Origin: Acidimicrobiia bacterium
Lineage (GTDB): Bacteria > Acidobacteriota > Vicinamibacteria > Vicinamibacterales > SCN-69-37
DNA length: 63,204 nt
Assembly: GCA_016871335.1 (NCBI GenBank)
Contig: VFZF01000003.1
Coordinates: 1-63,204 of the forward strand
Reading direction: 5' to 3'
Part shown: positions 53,062 through 62,586 of the stretch, piece by piece
Layout: the number at the start of each line of letters is the position of its first letter
How positions within the stretch are numbered: the stretch's first letter is position 1
Program-made: the position numbers and the translations under genes
Notes under the pieces: model-generated
What the model saw: the letters and a program-made list of their open reading frames with translations, nothing else
Database searches by the model: none
What the model was told of the DNA's origin: nothing

Positions 53062-54426
53062 TTACCGGACCTGGATGCCGACCGATGACGACGGCGCGGT
53101 GGTGGTGCCTGTGCTCGTTGTGACCTTGACGGTGTCTCCGTCCTTCAGCGTGCGCACCGAGGCGAAGGGGCCGGTAATCACTTCGTCGCCCTCGACGAGT
53201 CCGTCGAGCACCTCGAAGAACTTCTCGCCGGCGATCCCAACCTTGATCGGCGTGAACACGGCGCGGCCGTCCCGGATGACAAACGAGCCTTCAATTTCCT
53301 TGCGCGACTGACCCGGCTGCAGTTCCGTGGGGGCGGTGACGCGGCGTCCGGTGGAGGGCTGGCCGTCCGCCGCCGCGGCGCGCACGAGGCTTCCGTCGGC
53401 ATTGACGACCATTTCGCGCACGGTGGTCGCCTGAATCGGCACAGCGATCGCCTTTTGCCGGGTCGCCGTCGTGATGATGGTTGTGCAGGTGAAGCCCGGG
53501 CGCACGTTCGGGACCTCGCCCTCAAGCGTCACGATGACCTTGAAGTTGGTCGCGCGCTGCGCGGCGGCGCCGGCCGTCTGAATCGCGCTGTTGCCGACCT
53601 CGGTCACGCGCCCGGTGAATTCCTTGTCGGGAAACGCGTCGATCTTGACCTTCGCGGGCTGGCCGAGCTCGATGAACGGGATGTCGGTTTCGTCCACTTC
53701 CACTTCAGTCTCAATGACCGACAGGTCCGCAATCGTCATGAGGACCGTGCCGGCGTTGTTCATCGTGCCGACGACGACCGTTTCGCCCTCTTCAATGTTG
53801 CGACGGGTCACGATGCCGTTGATGGGGGAGACCAGCCGCACCTTGTTGAGGTTGAATTCCGCGTCCTCAAGCGCCGCTTCGTCCTGCCTGAGCCGTGTCT
53901 GCTGGGTTTTCATCGACTGCTGCAGACGGGTGAGGTCCGCCTGACGGAGCTTGACGTCGGTCTCCGCGCGGTCGAGCGTCTCACGCGGCGTGAGGCCGGA
54001 CTTGAACAACTCGCGCTGCCGTCCCACCTGCTCTTCGGCGAGGCGCAGGTTCGTGCGTGCGTTTTCGATGCTGGCCTCCGTCTCGAGCAGCTGCGACCGA
54101 GCCGCCGCGAGACTCGCTTCACGGCTGTTGACCTGCGTCTGGAGGTTGCGCGGGTCAATCTGCAGCAGGAACTGGCCCTGCTTCACGACGTCGCCCTCGT
54201 TCACCGCCAGGCCCACGACCTTGCCCATGGTCTCCGCGCTGACGTTGACCGACCGCTGCGGACGGATCTTGCCGCTCGCCGACACGATCGCTTCGAGATC
54301 GTGACGCGTGATCTTTTCCGTCTCCACTTCAACGCCGGTGGAGCGGTTGGTGTTCAGGTTCGCGTAGATGACGGCCGCGAGTCCGACGACGATGACGAGG
54401 CCGATGATGAGCTTTTTCCGGTTCAT
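53062..54426 (-). CDS. periplasmic adaptor (MacA/HlyD family)
   Basis: 454 residues: inner-membrane anchor (residues 5-24), a lipoyl half-motif VSASGKIRPQRSVNVSAE, an alpha-helical hairpin with heptads (about 95-190), second lipoyl half, beta-barrel and a membrane-proximal domain. It should link the permeases to an outer-membrane channel. It begins the operon adaptor-permease-permease. The ATPase that usually sits between adaptor and permease is absent. Confidence 0.9.
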   Translation of the reverse strand: MNRKKLIIGLVIVVGLAAVIYANLNTNRSTGVEVETEKITRHDLEAIVSASGKIRPQRSVNVSAETMGKVVGLAVNEGDVVKQGQFLLQIDPRNLQTQVNSREASLAAARSQLLETEASIENARTNLRLAEEQVGRQRELFKSGLTPRETLDRAETDVKLRQADLTRLQQSMKTQQTRLRQDEAALEDAEFNLNKVRLVSPINGIVTRRNIEEGETVVVGTMNNAGTVLMTIADLSVIETEVEVDETDIPFIELGQPAKVKIDAFPDKEFTGRVTEVGNSAIQTAGAAAQRATNFKVIVTLEGEVPNVRPGFTCTTIITTATRQKAIAVPIQATTVREMVVNADGSLVRAAAADGQPSTGRRVTAPTELQPGQSRKEIEGSFVIRDGRAVFTPIKVGIAGEKFFEVLDGLVEGDEVITGPFASVRTLKDGDTVKVTTSTGTTTAPSSSVGIQVR

Positions 54427-54432
54427 TCGTGA

Positions 54433-55185
54433 CTATCCTGCAAGAAAGTAGGCGGCGACGAGGGCAATGACGGCATACGTGGCCAGAAGGCCGGTGGCCA
54501 CGCCATTGATGGTGCGTTTGTAGAGCGTGGCCAGACCGATCGCCAGCACGACCAGCCACCAGATGACAAACAGGTCGATCATGCCGAAGAACTTGGCGAG
54601 GAACGACGTCTCGTCAAGTGGGACGAGCGCGCCGAGATTCGCGATGCCGGAGGCGCTCATCTGGCCGCGCATGAACATGATCGGCGCGGCGATGGCGATG
54701 CTGAGCGTTGTGATGATCTGCGAGTGCGCCACCACGGCCATCACGTGTTTGAACGTCGCCGTGCCGCCCATAATGGTGTTGAAGAGGGCCCAGAAGATGG
54801 CCGTGATGATCACGGTCGCCACCGGCGTGAAGAGGAAGGTGGTGACCAGGGTGATGTAGCCGGCGGTGTTCGACAGGCTTCGGGCCGCCATGGCGTTGTA
54901 CATCTCGTCGGTGACCGTCATGCCCATCCGCTCCATGCCCTGCACCTGCATTTCCAGGGCAGCGGCGCGGCCACTCTCCGTGAACTGGGGCAGACCCTGG
55001 GCCAGCGCCGTGACGAGGCAGACGACAAACAGTGCGCCAGACACTTTGGGAGTCCGGACGACGTGCGCGAACGTCTCACCCGGGGAGGTGATGACGCCAA
55101 TGACACGAGCCAGCAAGCCGGGAAGCGCGGGACCGTCAGGAGTGGTCGGGGCGAGTTGCGGATCAGTCATGGTGGATTCGGTCAT
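54433..55185 (-). CDS. Yip1-family integral membrane protein
   Basis: 250 residues with five hydrophobic segments. It has the Yip1-like N-terminal block RVIGVITSPGETFAHVV and the loop IFWALFNTIMGGTATFKHVMAVVAHSQI. Bacterial Yip1 proteins have no firm function and are often near transport genes. The start at 55185 has GGAG 6 bases upstream; a second ATG at 55170 is possible. It ends 6 bases before the adaptor, so it is probably the first gene of that operon. Confidence 0.8.
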   Translation of the reverse strand: MTESTMTDPQLAPTTPDGPALPGLLARVIGVITSPGETFAHVVRTPKVSGALFVVCLVTALAQGLPQFTESGRAAALEMQVQGMERMGMTVTDEMYNAMAARSLSNTAGYITLVTTFLFTPVATVIITAIFWALFNTIMGGTATFKHVMAVVAHSQIITTLSIAIAAPIMFMRGQMSASGIANLGALVPLDETSFLAKFFGMIDLFVIWWLVVLAIGLATLYKRTINGVATGLLATYAVIALVAAYFLAG

Positions 55186-55278
55186 TGGAGACTCCCTCGC
55201 GCGTTCGGCGCACCTGCGGCAATCCCGCCATTGTACCGTCGCGAACAGATACGGGGCGAAACCCCTGAGTGTTCCTGA

Positions 55279-55284
55279 TAGGCT
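55279..55284 (+). promoter_or_regulatory. -10-like element of the barrel-pil operon, predicted leaderless
   Basis: TAGGCT is 7 bases before the ATG at 55292, the same word and spacing as for the gene at 10115. Confidence 0.45.
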
Positions 55285-55291
55285 CGGACAA

Positions 55292-56263
55292 ATGTTGACC
55301 CTGACCCGCCTCGCTCTGGGGAGTGCGCTCCTGCTGGCCGCCACCTCGGCCTCGGCTCAGCCGTTTGAGACCATCGGCAGCCGGGCGTTGGGGATGGGGG
55401 GCGCCTTTGTGGCGGTCGCGGACGACGCCTCGGCGGCCTTCTGGAACCCCGCGGGCCTGGCCAGCGGCCAGCCGGCCGGAGCGACAATTGAGTGGGTCCG
55501 ATTTCGAGTTGGTGATCGGGAAGCGAAGTGGCAGACCCGTCCTGTCGATCGGACCACCCGATTTGTAAGCTTGGGCACATGGCCAATTGCGGTAAGCATC
55601 CTGGACGTTGATGAAGCCCGGGTGGGCGGGGCCAACGGGAAACGGGGTGAGTGGTTCAGCAGCCGACATTACGGCCTCTCCCTCCTTCAGACCCTGACTG
55701 ATGAGGTGGTGGTCGGCACCACGCTCCGCTACGTCCGCAGCAAGGCGGCCGTCGGGCCAGTGGGGACGTTTTTTACCGATGCGGCACTCGACGAGGTCCG
55801 GGCGCTACCCACGCAGTCCAGCCAGAGCTTTGACATCGATCTGTCGGCGATGTACGACGCCCGCGTGTTTCGGCTCGGCGCGACTGTCCGGAATCTGCGG
55901 GCCCCTTCGTTGCCGGCGCCCGGCGGCAAGTCCGTTGTGCAATTCCGTGAATCCCGTGTCGGCCTGGCCGTCTTCCCAAAAGATGGCGTAACCCTTGCTA
56001 TGGATATGGACCTTGAGCCGGTGGTCGTCGTCGGAACCCCGTATCGGCTGTTGGCTGGCGGGGCGGAATTTCGGGTCGCGCGCACCATCGTGTTGCGTGC
56101 CGGGGCGCGGAGGAATCGGGAGGTCCCGATGGCCGATGGGTGGCTGGCGACGGCTGGTGCCGGTCTGGCGGTGAAACCAGGAACATGGCTGGACGTGCAT
56201 GCGGCGTTCGGGCCTGGAGATACGGGGCGACGCCTCGGGGTCGGGTTGCGCGCGGGCTGGTAA
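55292..56263 (+). CDS. outer-membrane beta-barrel-like protein (PorV/TraF-like)
   Basis: 323 residues with a signal peptide (cleavage after ASA-QP near residue 22). The mature N-terminus FETIGSRALGMGGAFVAVADDASAAFWNPAGLA is, in pieces, the hallmark of PorV/UPF0164/TraF-like barrels; alternating hydrophobic strands follow and it ends in RAGW with an aromatic terminal residue. Its place in front of pilB suggests a role in surface secretion or pilus-linked export. Specific function unknown. Confidence 0.78.
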   Translation: MLTLTRLALGSALLLAATSASAQPFETIGSRALGMGGAFVAVADDASAAFWNPAGLASGQPAGATIEWVRFRVGDREAKWQTRPVDRTTRFVSLGTWPIAVSILDVDEARVGGANGKRGEWFSSRHYGLSLLQTLTDEVVVGTTLRYVRSKAAVGPVGTFFTDAALDEVRALPTQSSQSFDIDLSAMYDARVFRLGATVRNLRAPSLPAPGGKSVVQFRESRVGLAVFPKDGVTLAMDMDLEPVVVVGTPYRLLAGGAEFRVARTIVLRAGARRNREVPMADGWLATAGAGLAVKPGTWLDVHAAFGPGDTGRRLGVGLRAGW

Positions 56264-56301
56264 GACGGCCTTCCGGCCCTGCCTCCGGTGGCAGGGGGGG
56301 A

Positions 56302-58041
56302 ATGGCCGTTCGGCTTGGCGAATTATTGCTGCGCGAGAAGCGCATCTCACCGGTCCAACTGCAGGAGGCGCTGGAGCACCAGCGCACGCATGGTGGCCCG
56401 CTGGGGACGAACCTCGTCAAGTTGGGGTTCGTGCAGGATGAAGACATCGCGTTGCTGCTGAGCCGGCAGTATGGCGTGCCCGCCATCGCCCTCGGCCTCT
56501 TCGATCTCGACTCCACCATCGTCCGCCTCGTGCCGGCCGAAACCGCCGTCAAGTACCAGGTCATCGCGGTTGGCAGGTCCGCCACGGCGCTGACGCTGGC
56601 GATGACCGATCCCACCAACGTGTTCGCCATGGACGACATCAAGTTCATGACGGGCCTGCACGTTGAGCCCGTGGTGGCGTCCGAGTCGGCCGTGCGCGAG
56701 GCCATCGCCCGCTACTACGGCACTGGCGCGGTCGAGGCGGACCGTGAGGCGGGCGGGGACCTTGTGACCCGTGCGCTCGAGGAAATGGGGTCGGCGGGCG
56801 ACGATGGCCTGGAGGTGGTGTCGGAGGCCGACGCCATCGCCACGTCGACGCTGGAACGGCAGAGCGGCGAAGCTCCGGTCATCCGTCTTGTGAACGCCCT
56901 GATGTTGTCGGCAATCCAGCGCGGGGCCAGCGACATCCATCTGGAGCCGTACGAGAAGGAACTGCGCATCCGGTTCCGGATTGACGGCGTGCTGCACCGC
57001 GTGATGGCGCCGCCCCTCAAGTACCGGGACCCGATCACGTCGCGCATCAAGATCATGGCGCAGATGGACATCGCCGAGAAGCGGCTGCCGCAGGACGGCC
57101 GCATCAAGGCCCGGTTCAACGATCGCGGGCAGGTGCGCGAGATCGACTTCCGCGTGTCGTGCCTGCCGACACTGTTCGGCGAAAAGATCGTCATGCGGCT
57201 GCTCGACCGCGGCCAACTGCGGCTCGACATGACACGGCTGGGCTTTGAAGCGCGGGCGCTGCAGCGGTTCGAGGCCGCCATCCGGCGTCCGTGGGGCATG
57301 GTGCTTGTGACCGGTCCGACCGGCAGCGGCAAGACCAACACGCTGTATTCCGCCATCTCGCAGCTGAATCAGCCCGGGGTGAACATTCTCACGGCCGAAG
57401 ATCCGGTGGAATTCAATCTCGCCGGCATCAATCAGGTGCAGGTGAAGGACACCATCGGGCTCACCTTCGCCGCCGCGCTTCGCTCCTTCCTGCGGCAGGA
57501 CCCCAACGTCATCCTCGTCGGTGAAATTCGCGACCAGGAAACCGCGGCCATCGCCGTGAAGGCGGCGCTCACCGGGCACCTCGTGCTGTCCACGCTCCAC
57601 ACCAACGACGCGCCGAGCACGGTCAGCCGTCTCGTCAACATGGGGATCGAGTCCTTCCTCGTCGCTAGTTCCGTGAACCTGGTGTGTGCGCAGCGGTTGG
57701 TGCGCCGCATTTGTGATCACTGCAAGACCGACGACATCCAACCGCCCGAAGCGCTCATTGAAGCGGGATTTGCGCCCGAGGATCTCGCGACCGTGCAGGC
57801 GTGGCGTGGACGCGGGTGCGACCGGTGCGGCGGCACGGGGTATCGCTGGCGCGTGGGGTTGTTCGAGGTCATGCGCACGTCGGAGGCGATCCGGTCGCTG
57901 ATTCTCGAAGGGGCGCCGGTGAGTGAACTCCGGCGGCAGGCGATGACTGAAGGCATGGTCACGCTTCGGCAGAGCGGCCTCCAGAAGGTGCGCGAGGGAT
58001 TGACCTCGCTTGACGACGTGGTGAGAGAGACAGTGATGTGA
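56302..58041 (+). CDS. pilB: type IV pilus assembly ATPase
   Basis: 579 residues. N-terminal MshEN/GspE-N domain (about 1-150), Walker A GPTGSGKT (338-345), Walker B region ILVGEIRD with Glu408, His-box TLHTNDAPST and the zinc tetracysteine Cys471, Cys474, Cys506, Cys509. It powers pilin extension. The start at 56302 follows a run of seven G (56294-56300) acting as ribosome site; slippage in that run could tune expression. The stop overlaps pilT (TGATG). Confidence 0.93.
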   Translation: MAVRLGELLLREKRISPVQLQEALEHQRTHGGPLGTNLVKLGFVQDEDIALLLSRQYGVPAIALGLFDLDSTIVRLVPAETAVKYQVIAVGRSATALTLAMTDPTNVFAMDDIKFMTGLHVEPVVASESAVREAIARYYGTGAVEADREAGGDLVTRALEEMGSAGDDGLEVVSEADAIATSTLERQSGEAPVIRLVNALMLSAIQRGASDIHLEPYEKELRIRFRIDGVLHRVMAPPLKYRDPITSRIKIMAQMDIAEKRLPQDGRIKARFNDRGQVREIDFRVSCLPTLFGEKIVMRLLDRGQLRLDMTRLGFEARALQRFEAAIRRPWGMVLVTGPTGSGKTNTLYSAISQLNQPGVNILTAEDPVEFNLAGINQVQVKDTIGLTFAAALRSFLRQDPNVILVGEIRDQETAAIAVKAALTGHLVLSTLHTNDAPSTVSRLVNMGIESFLVASSVNLVCAQRLVRRICDHCKTDDIQPPEALIEAGFAPEDLATVQAWRGRGCDRCGGTGYRWRVGLFEVMRTSEAIRSLILEGAPVSELRRQAMTEGMVTLRQSGLQKVREGLTSLDDVVRETVM

Positions 58042-59114
58042 TGACGCTGCCAGATTTACTCGTCCGGACGGCCGCCCTCGGCGGATCCGACCTGCATCTG
58101 TCCGTGGGCAGTCCTCCACAGGTGCGCGTGGATGGCGATCTGCAACGCCTGGACGGACCCGACCTGACGGCGGATGTGACGCAGTCGCTCGCCTACAGCG
58201 TCCTGACCGACAAGCAGAAGAAGCTGTTCGAGGAAACGTGGGAGGCCGATCTCGCGTTCGGGCTCCAGGGCGTCGGACGGTTTCGGTGCAACGTGTTTCT
58301 GCAGAAGGGCGCGGTCGGCGCGGTCTTCCGTCTGATTCCCGAAACGATCCGATCGCTGGAGGAACTGAACCTTCCGGTGGTCCTCGCGCGCCTGGCCGAT
58401 CGTCCGCGTGGTCTCGTGCTCGTCACCGGACCGACCGGCAGCGGCAAGTCCACCACTCTCGCCGCGATGATCGATCGCATCAACCGGCAACGACCGGCCC
58501 ACATCCTCACGATTGAGGACCCGATTGAGTACATCCATCCGCACAAGCAGTCGCTGGTCAACCAGCGCGAACTGCACGCGGACACGCAGACGTTCGGCCA
58601 GGCCCTTCGGGCCGCCCTCCGCGAAGACCCGGACGTGGTGCTCGTCGGCGAATTGCGCGATCTCGAAACCATGGAAGCGGCGATGAAGCTCGTCGAGACG
58701 GGACACCTCACCCTCGCCACGCTGCACACCAACTCTGCCGCGCAGACCGTCACGCGCATCGTCGACGCGTTTCCCGCACACCAGCAGGCGCAGATCCGTA
58801 CCCAGTTGTCCCTCGTGCTCGAAGGCATCGTCTGTCAGGCGCTGTTGCCGAAAGCCAGCGGCAAGGGGCGGGCGGCTGCGCTCGAAGTGCTGGTCGCCAC
58901 ACCCGCCATTCGAAATCTGATTCGTGACGACAAGGTGCATCAGATTTATTCGACGATGCAGTCGGGGCAGGAGAAGTACGGCATGCAGACGATGAACCAG
59001 TCATTGGCGCGGCTGACCCAGAATCACCAGATCACCAGAGAGGTTGCGATGTCGGCGACCTCGAACAAGGAAGAGCTGCAGACCATGCTTGAACGTGGCC
59101 GGGTGATGGCATGA
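58041..59114 (+). CDS. pilT: type IV pilus retraction ATPase
   Basis: 357 residues, ATG at 58041 (GTG at 58038 possible). Walker A GPTGSGKS (130-137), VGELRDLETMEAAMKLVETGH and the retraction signature AIRNLIR (289-295). Opposes PilB by depolymerising the pilus for twitching and DNA uptake. The stop overlaps pilC (ATGA). Confidence 0.94.
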   Translation: MTLPDLLVRTAALGGSDLHLSVGSPPQVRVDGDLQRLDGPDLTADVTQSLAYSVLTDKQKKLFEETWEADLAFGLQGVGRFRCNVFLQKGAVGAVFRLIPETIRSLEELNLPVVLARLADRPRGLVLVTGPTGSGKSTTLAAMIDRINRQRPAHILTIEDPIEYIHPHKQSLVNQRELHADTQTFGQALRAALREDPDVVLVGELRDLETMEAAMKLVETGHLTLATLHTNSAAQTVTRIVDAFPAHQQAQIRTQLSLVLEGIVCQALLPKASGKGRAAALEVLVATPAIRNLIRDDKVHQIYSTMQSGQEKYGMQTMNQSLARLTQNHQITREVAMSATSNKEELQTMLERGRVMA

Positions 59115-60229
59115 GGACCGCGGCGCAGACATCGCGTGTGGGCGTGCGGCCTGCCGGCCGCACCACGACGGTTGCCGCTCCGAAGCGGCAGCGACGGGTT
59201 CCTGCGAAGAACCTGGCGGTCATGACGCGGCAGTTGTCCGTGATGATCGACGCCGGCCTGCCACTGGTGCAGTGCCTCGAGATGCTCAGCAAGGAGGAAC
59301 CCGACAAACGCCTTGCTGATGCGATCAGACAGGTGCAGCGCGACGTGGAAGCCGGTGCGTCGCTGGCCGAGGCGATGGAGCGTCAGCCGCACGCCTTTAA
59401 TCCGCTGTTCACGCACATGATCGCGGCGGGTGAGGCGGGCGGCATCCTTGATGTGATCCTGAAGCGACTGTCGGCGTACATCGAGAAGCAGGTGAAGCTC
59501 GAAGCCCAGGTGCGGTCAGCGATGATCTATCCGTCCGCCGTGTTGAGCATCGCGGGGCTGGTGGTCACCGGGCTGCTGTGGAAGGTCATTCCGACATTTG
59601 CGACGTTGTTTGACGGCCTCGGGGCCCAGTTGCCCCTGATGACCAGGGCGGTCATCAAGGCGAGCGACCTCTTCATCAGCATCCTGCCGCTGCTGGTGCT
59701 GGGGGTGATCGGCGGACTGTTCCTGTTCCGGAGGTACTACGCCACGCCGGGTGGCCGGTTGCGCGTGGACTCCTCCCTGTTGCGGATGCCGCTGGTGGGG
59801 CCCATCCTGCGCAAGGTGGCGGTGGCGCGGTTCTGCCGGACGCTCAGCACGTTGATCAGTTCCGGCGTGCCGATTCTGGCGGGCCTGGACATCACGGCCA
59901 AGACGTCGGGTAACGCGGTGGTGGAAACCGCCGTGAAGCAGGCGCGTGGGCGCATCGAGCGCGGTGAGACGATCGCGGCGCCTCTGCGGGCGACCGGTGT
60001 GTTTCCACCGATGGTGTCGCAGATGATTGGTGCCGGCGAGACGACGGGGTCACTGGACGTCATGCTCGGCAAGATTGCCGAGCTTTATGAGGACGAAGTC
60101 AACGTGGCGGTGGCCGGCCTGGTGACGGTGCTTGAACCGGTCATGATCGCCGTGCTGGGCATCATCGTCGGCGTCGTCGTGGTGTCGATGTATCTGCCGT
60201 TGTTCGAGCTGATCAACCAGTTGGCATAG
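59111..60229 (+). CDS. pilC: type IV pilus inner-membrane platform protein
   Basis: 372 residues with two GspF domains, each with a membrane helix (about 150-172 and 195-215), and a C-terminal helix 340-362. Blocks TRQLSVMIDAGLPLVQCLEML and CRTLSTLISSGVPILAGLDI are the two repeats. It anchors PilB and PilT at the inner membrane. No pilin, prepilin peptidase or secretin gene is adjacent. Confidence 0.93.
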   Translation: MRTAAQTSRVGVRPAGRTTTVAAPKRQRRVPAKNLAVMTRQLSVMIDAGLPLVQCLEMLSKEEPDKRLADAIRQVQRDVEAGASLAEAMERQPHAFNPLFTHMIAAGEAGGILDVILKRLSAYIEKQVKLEAQVRSAMIYPSAVLSIAGLVVTGLLWKVIPTFATLFDGLGAQLPLMTRAVIKASDLFISILPLLVLGVIGGLFLFRRYYATPGGRLRVDSSLLRMPLVGPILRKVAVARFCRTLSTLISSGVPILAGLDITAKTSGNAVVETAVKQARGRIERGETIAAPLRATGVFPPMVSQMIGAGETTGSLDVMLGKIAELYEDEVNVAVAGLVTVLEPVMIAVLGIIVGVVVVSMYLPLFELINQLA

Positions 60230-60314
60230 ACGTGAATGGTGTTGTACCGACAATTGTGGCAGCCCGGCCGAGCCGTTTGCGGCACCCGCGACGCCAAGCC
60301 AGCAGGGGGGCAGC

Positions 60315-60385
60315 GGTTCATGGTTCGGGGTTCAGGGAAACCCTGAACCAGCACCATGAACCGATGAACCGATGAACCATGAACC
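60315..60385. repeat. GGTTCAT-word hairpin after pilC
   Basis: GGTTCAGGG (60329-60337) and CCCTGAACC (60341-60349) form a 9-bp stem with an AAA loop; outside them GGTTCATGGTTC (60315-60326) matches GAACCATGAACC (60374-60385). Same word family as the repeats at 24969, 25598 and 47219. Probable transcription end for the pil operon. Confidence 0.88.
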
Positions 60386-60407
60386 CGGCGCGGACACGCG
60401 CCGGATG

Positions 60408-60416
60408 TGGTACAAA
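60408..60416 (+). promoter_or_regulatory. extended -10 of the VKOR gene, predicted leaderless
   Basis: TGGTACAAA: a TGn extension with TACAAA (60411-60416), 7 bases before the ATG at 60424. Confidence 0.5.
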
Positions 60417-60423
60417 ATCTGAC

Positions 60424-61659
60424 ATGACTCCACGTACACGCCTGCTGGTTCTGGTTGCTGCCATTGCCGGTCTCGGGTTTTCCGGGGCCTCCGCCCTGGT
60501 GCATCACCGGCTGCTGACCGACCCGTCCTACACCAGCTTCTGCGACGTCAACGCGACCTTTAATTGTTCACAGGTCTACCTGAGCGAGTACGGCTCCTTC
60601 CGCGGCGTCTCGACGGCGCTGTTCGGGCTGATCTGGTTTGGGATTGCGGCGCTGCTGGCCGGATTTGCGCGCGTGACGACACCCGCTGCGCCCGGGGCGA
60701 AGACCCACTCGCCGGTGAGTCCTGCCGGAGCGTATCTGTTTGCCTGGTCGACCATCGGGCTGGCGTCAATTCTGTATCTGGCCTACGCGTCGTTCTTCGT
60801 CCTTGGCACCGCGTGCCTGCTGTGCATGGGCACCTACGCGTCGGTGTTCGCGATTTTCCTGCTTTCGGGCACGGCGCAGTCGGTGTCGGTCGGCGATCTT
60901 CCCGGCCGGATCGGCAGCGACCTTCGGGCGCTCGGCCGCAGCCCGGTGGCGTTGACGGTCGCGGTGATCTTCCTGGCCGGGGCCGCCACAGCGGTCGCCA
61001 TGTTCCCGAAGGACAACCTGCCGAAGGCCGGTGACGCGCCGACTAACCAGGCCGCACAGGCCGCGCCTGCCGAGGATGCCGTCAAGCAGTGGCTCGCGGA
61101 GTACGACAAGAAGCCGAAGGTGGATGTCGGCGTGCCGGCAGACGGCGCGAAGGTCGTCATTGTGAAGTGGAATGACTTCCAATGCCCGTCGTGCCGGGAA
61201 GGCTTCGTCTGGTACAAGCCGGTGCTCGCCAAATACGCGCAGTCACACCCCGGCGCGATCAAATACGTCATCAAGGATTTTCCGCTCGAAGGTGAGTGCA
61301 ACTTTGCGACGCCGAACATGAATCACTACGCGGCCTGTGAGTCGTCGGTGGCGCTTCGACTGGCGCGTGAAGCCGGCAAAGCCGACGAGATGGAGCAGTG
61401 GTTGTTCGACAATCAGGCGAAGCTGAGCACCGACTCCGTGCGTGAGGGCTATCAGGCGGTCACGGGCCTGACGAATTTCACGGAACGGTATCCGTCGATG
61501 CTCAACAACGTGCGTCAGGATGTGTCCGACGGCGTGGCGCTCGAGATCGGCCAGACGCCGACCTACTTCATCAACGGCGTGAAGGTGCTCGGCAACCTTC
61601 AGCCCCAGTGGCTCGAAGTGCTGATTCAGCACCTGCTCGCGAAGCCGGACCCCCAATAA
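60424..61659 (+). CDS. VKOR-DsbA fusion for disulfide bond formation
   Basis: 411 residues. The N-terminal part is a vitamin K epoxide reductase-like membrane domain: loop cysteines Cys40 and Cys48 (FCDVNATFNC) and the quinone-site pair CLLC (Cys131, Cys134). After a linker the C-terminal periplasmic domain is DsbA/thioredoxin-like with CPSC (Cys254, Cys257) and the cis-proline motif TPTYFING. Electrons from protein thiols go through the thioredoxin part to VKOR and then to quinone; menaquinone made by the mqnB/mqnD pathway is a plausible acceptor. It replaces DsbB. Confidence 0.93.
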   Translation: MTPRTRLLVLVAAIAGLGFSGASALVHHRLLTDPSYTSFCDVNATFNCSQVYLSEYGSFRGVSTALFGLIWFGIAALLAGFARVTTPAAPGAKTHSPVSPAGAYLFAWSTIGLASILYLAYASFFVLGTACLLCMGTYASVFAIFLLSGTAQSVSVGDLPGRIGSDLRALGRSPVALTVAVIFLAGAATAVAMFPKDNLPKAGDAPTNQAAQAAPAEDAVKQWLAEYDKKPKVDVGVPADGAKVVIVKWNDFQCPSCREGFVWYKPVLAKYAQSHPGAIKYVIKDFPLEGECNFATPNMNHYAACESSVALRLAREAGKADEMEQWLFDNQAKLSTDSVREGYQAVTGLTNFTERYPSMLNNVRQDVSDGVALEIGQTPTYFINGVKVLGNLQPQWLEVLIQHLLAKPDPQ

Positions 61660-61665
61660 CCACGC

Positions 61666-62586
61666 GTGGTCCTGGCACTCGAGGAACTCACCAAGGAATT
61701 TTCCACCGGGTTCCTCCGGCGCGGACGGCATCGCGCCGTTGACGGGCTGTCGCTCGATCTCGCCCGTGGCGAGGTGTTCGGATTACTGGGGCCCAACGGC
61801 GCCGGCAAGTCCACGACTCTCAAGCTGATCACCGGCCTGCTCTGGCCGACCTCCGGGCGTGTCTCGGTGTTCGGCCGCGCGCCGCACGACCCGCAGGCCC
61901 GTGCCGCGCTGGGGTTCCTGCCCGAGCATCCGACGTTTTACGATCACCTCACCGGTGAGGAACTGCTGGCCTACCTGGCTGGCGTGTGTGGCCTGCGTGG
62001 GCTGGATCTGACGACGCGCGTGCAGCGGACGCTGGATCGTGTGGGCCTTGGTGATGCCCGCACTCGCGCCGTGCGGCAGTACTCCAAAGGCATGGTGCAG
62101 CGGCTGGGCCTGGCGCAGGCGATCGTGAACGATCCGGCGCTGGTCATCCTCGATGAACCGATGTCGGGCCTCGACCCGATCGGCCGTCGCGAGGTGCGGG
62201 AACTGATCCTTGAATTGCGGGATGCCGGGCGGACCGTGTTGTTCAGTTCACACATCCTCTCCGACGCCGAGATGTTGTGCAGTCGCGTCGCGATCCTCAG
62301 TCGCGGCCGGCTTGTGGCCTCAGGCACCACGAGCGACCTCACCAGCGGCCAGACCCGCGGGTGGGAAATCACCGCCGCGCAACTCACACCAGCAGCCGTT
62401 GCCGCGTTGCAGCCGAAGACGATCAAGGCGGTGCGGATCACGCATGGACGGTACACGTTTGAACTCAGCGCCGAGCAACGCCCGGAACCCGTCGTCGCCG
62501 AGCTGGCCGCGTGTGGCGCCACGCTGGAATCGGTGACGCCGTTGCGCGCGACACTCGAAGACGTGTTTGTGGAGCGCGTGTCATGA
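61666..62586 (+). CDS. ABC transporter ATP-binding protein
   Basis: 306 residues, GTG start, 6 bases after the VKOR gene. Walker A GPNGAGKS (42-49), signature YSKGM, Walker B LVILDEPMSGLDP and the switch SSHILSD. The length with a C-terminal extension matches ABC-2 export systems (as in antibiotic or lipid exporters). Substrate unknown. The stop overlaps the permease start (ATGA). Confidence 0.92.
   Translation: MVLALEELTKEFSTGFLRRGRHRAVDGLSLDLARGEVFGLLGPNGAGKSTTLKLITGLLWPTSGRVSVFGRAPHDPQARAALGFLPEHPTFYDHLTGEELLAYLAGVCGLRGLDLTTRVQRTLDRVGLGDARTRAVRQYSKGMVQRLGLAQAIVNDPALVILDEPMSGLDPIGRREVRELILELRDAGRTVLFSSHILSDAEMLCSRVAILSRGRLVASGTTSDLTSGQTRGWEITAAQLTPAAVAALQPKTIKAVRITHGRYTFELSAEQRPEPVVAELAACGATLESVTPLRATLEDVFVERVS

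Noticed and set aside
56294-56300. G7 run before pilB as a phase-variation switch
   Set aside because: Short, and sufficiently explained as a ribosome site; no evidence of length change from one sequence.
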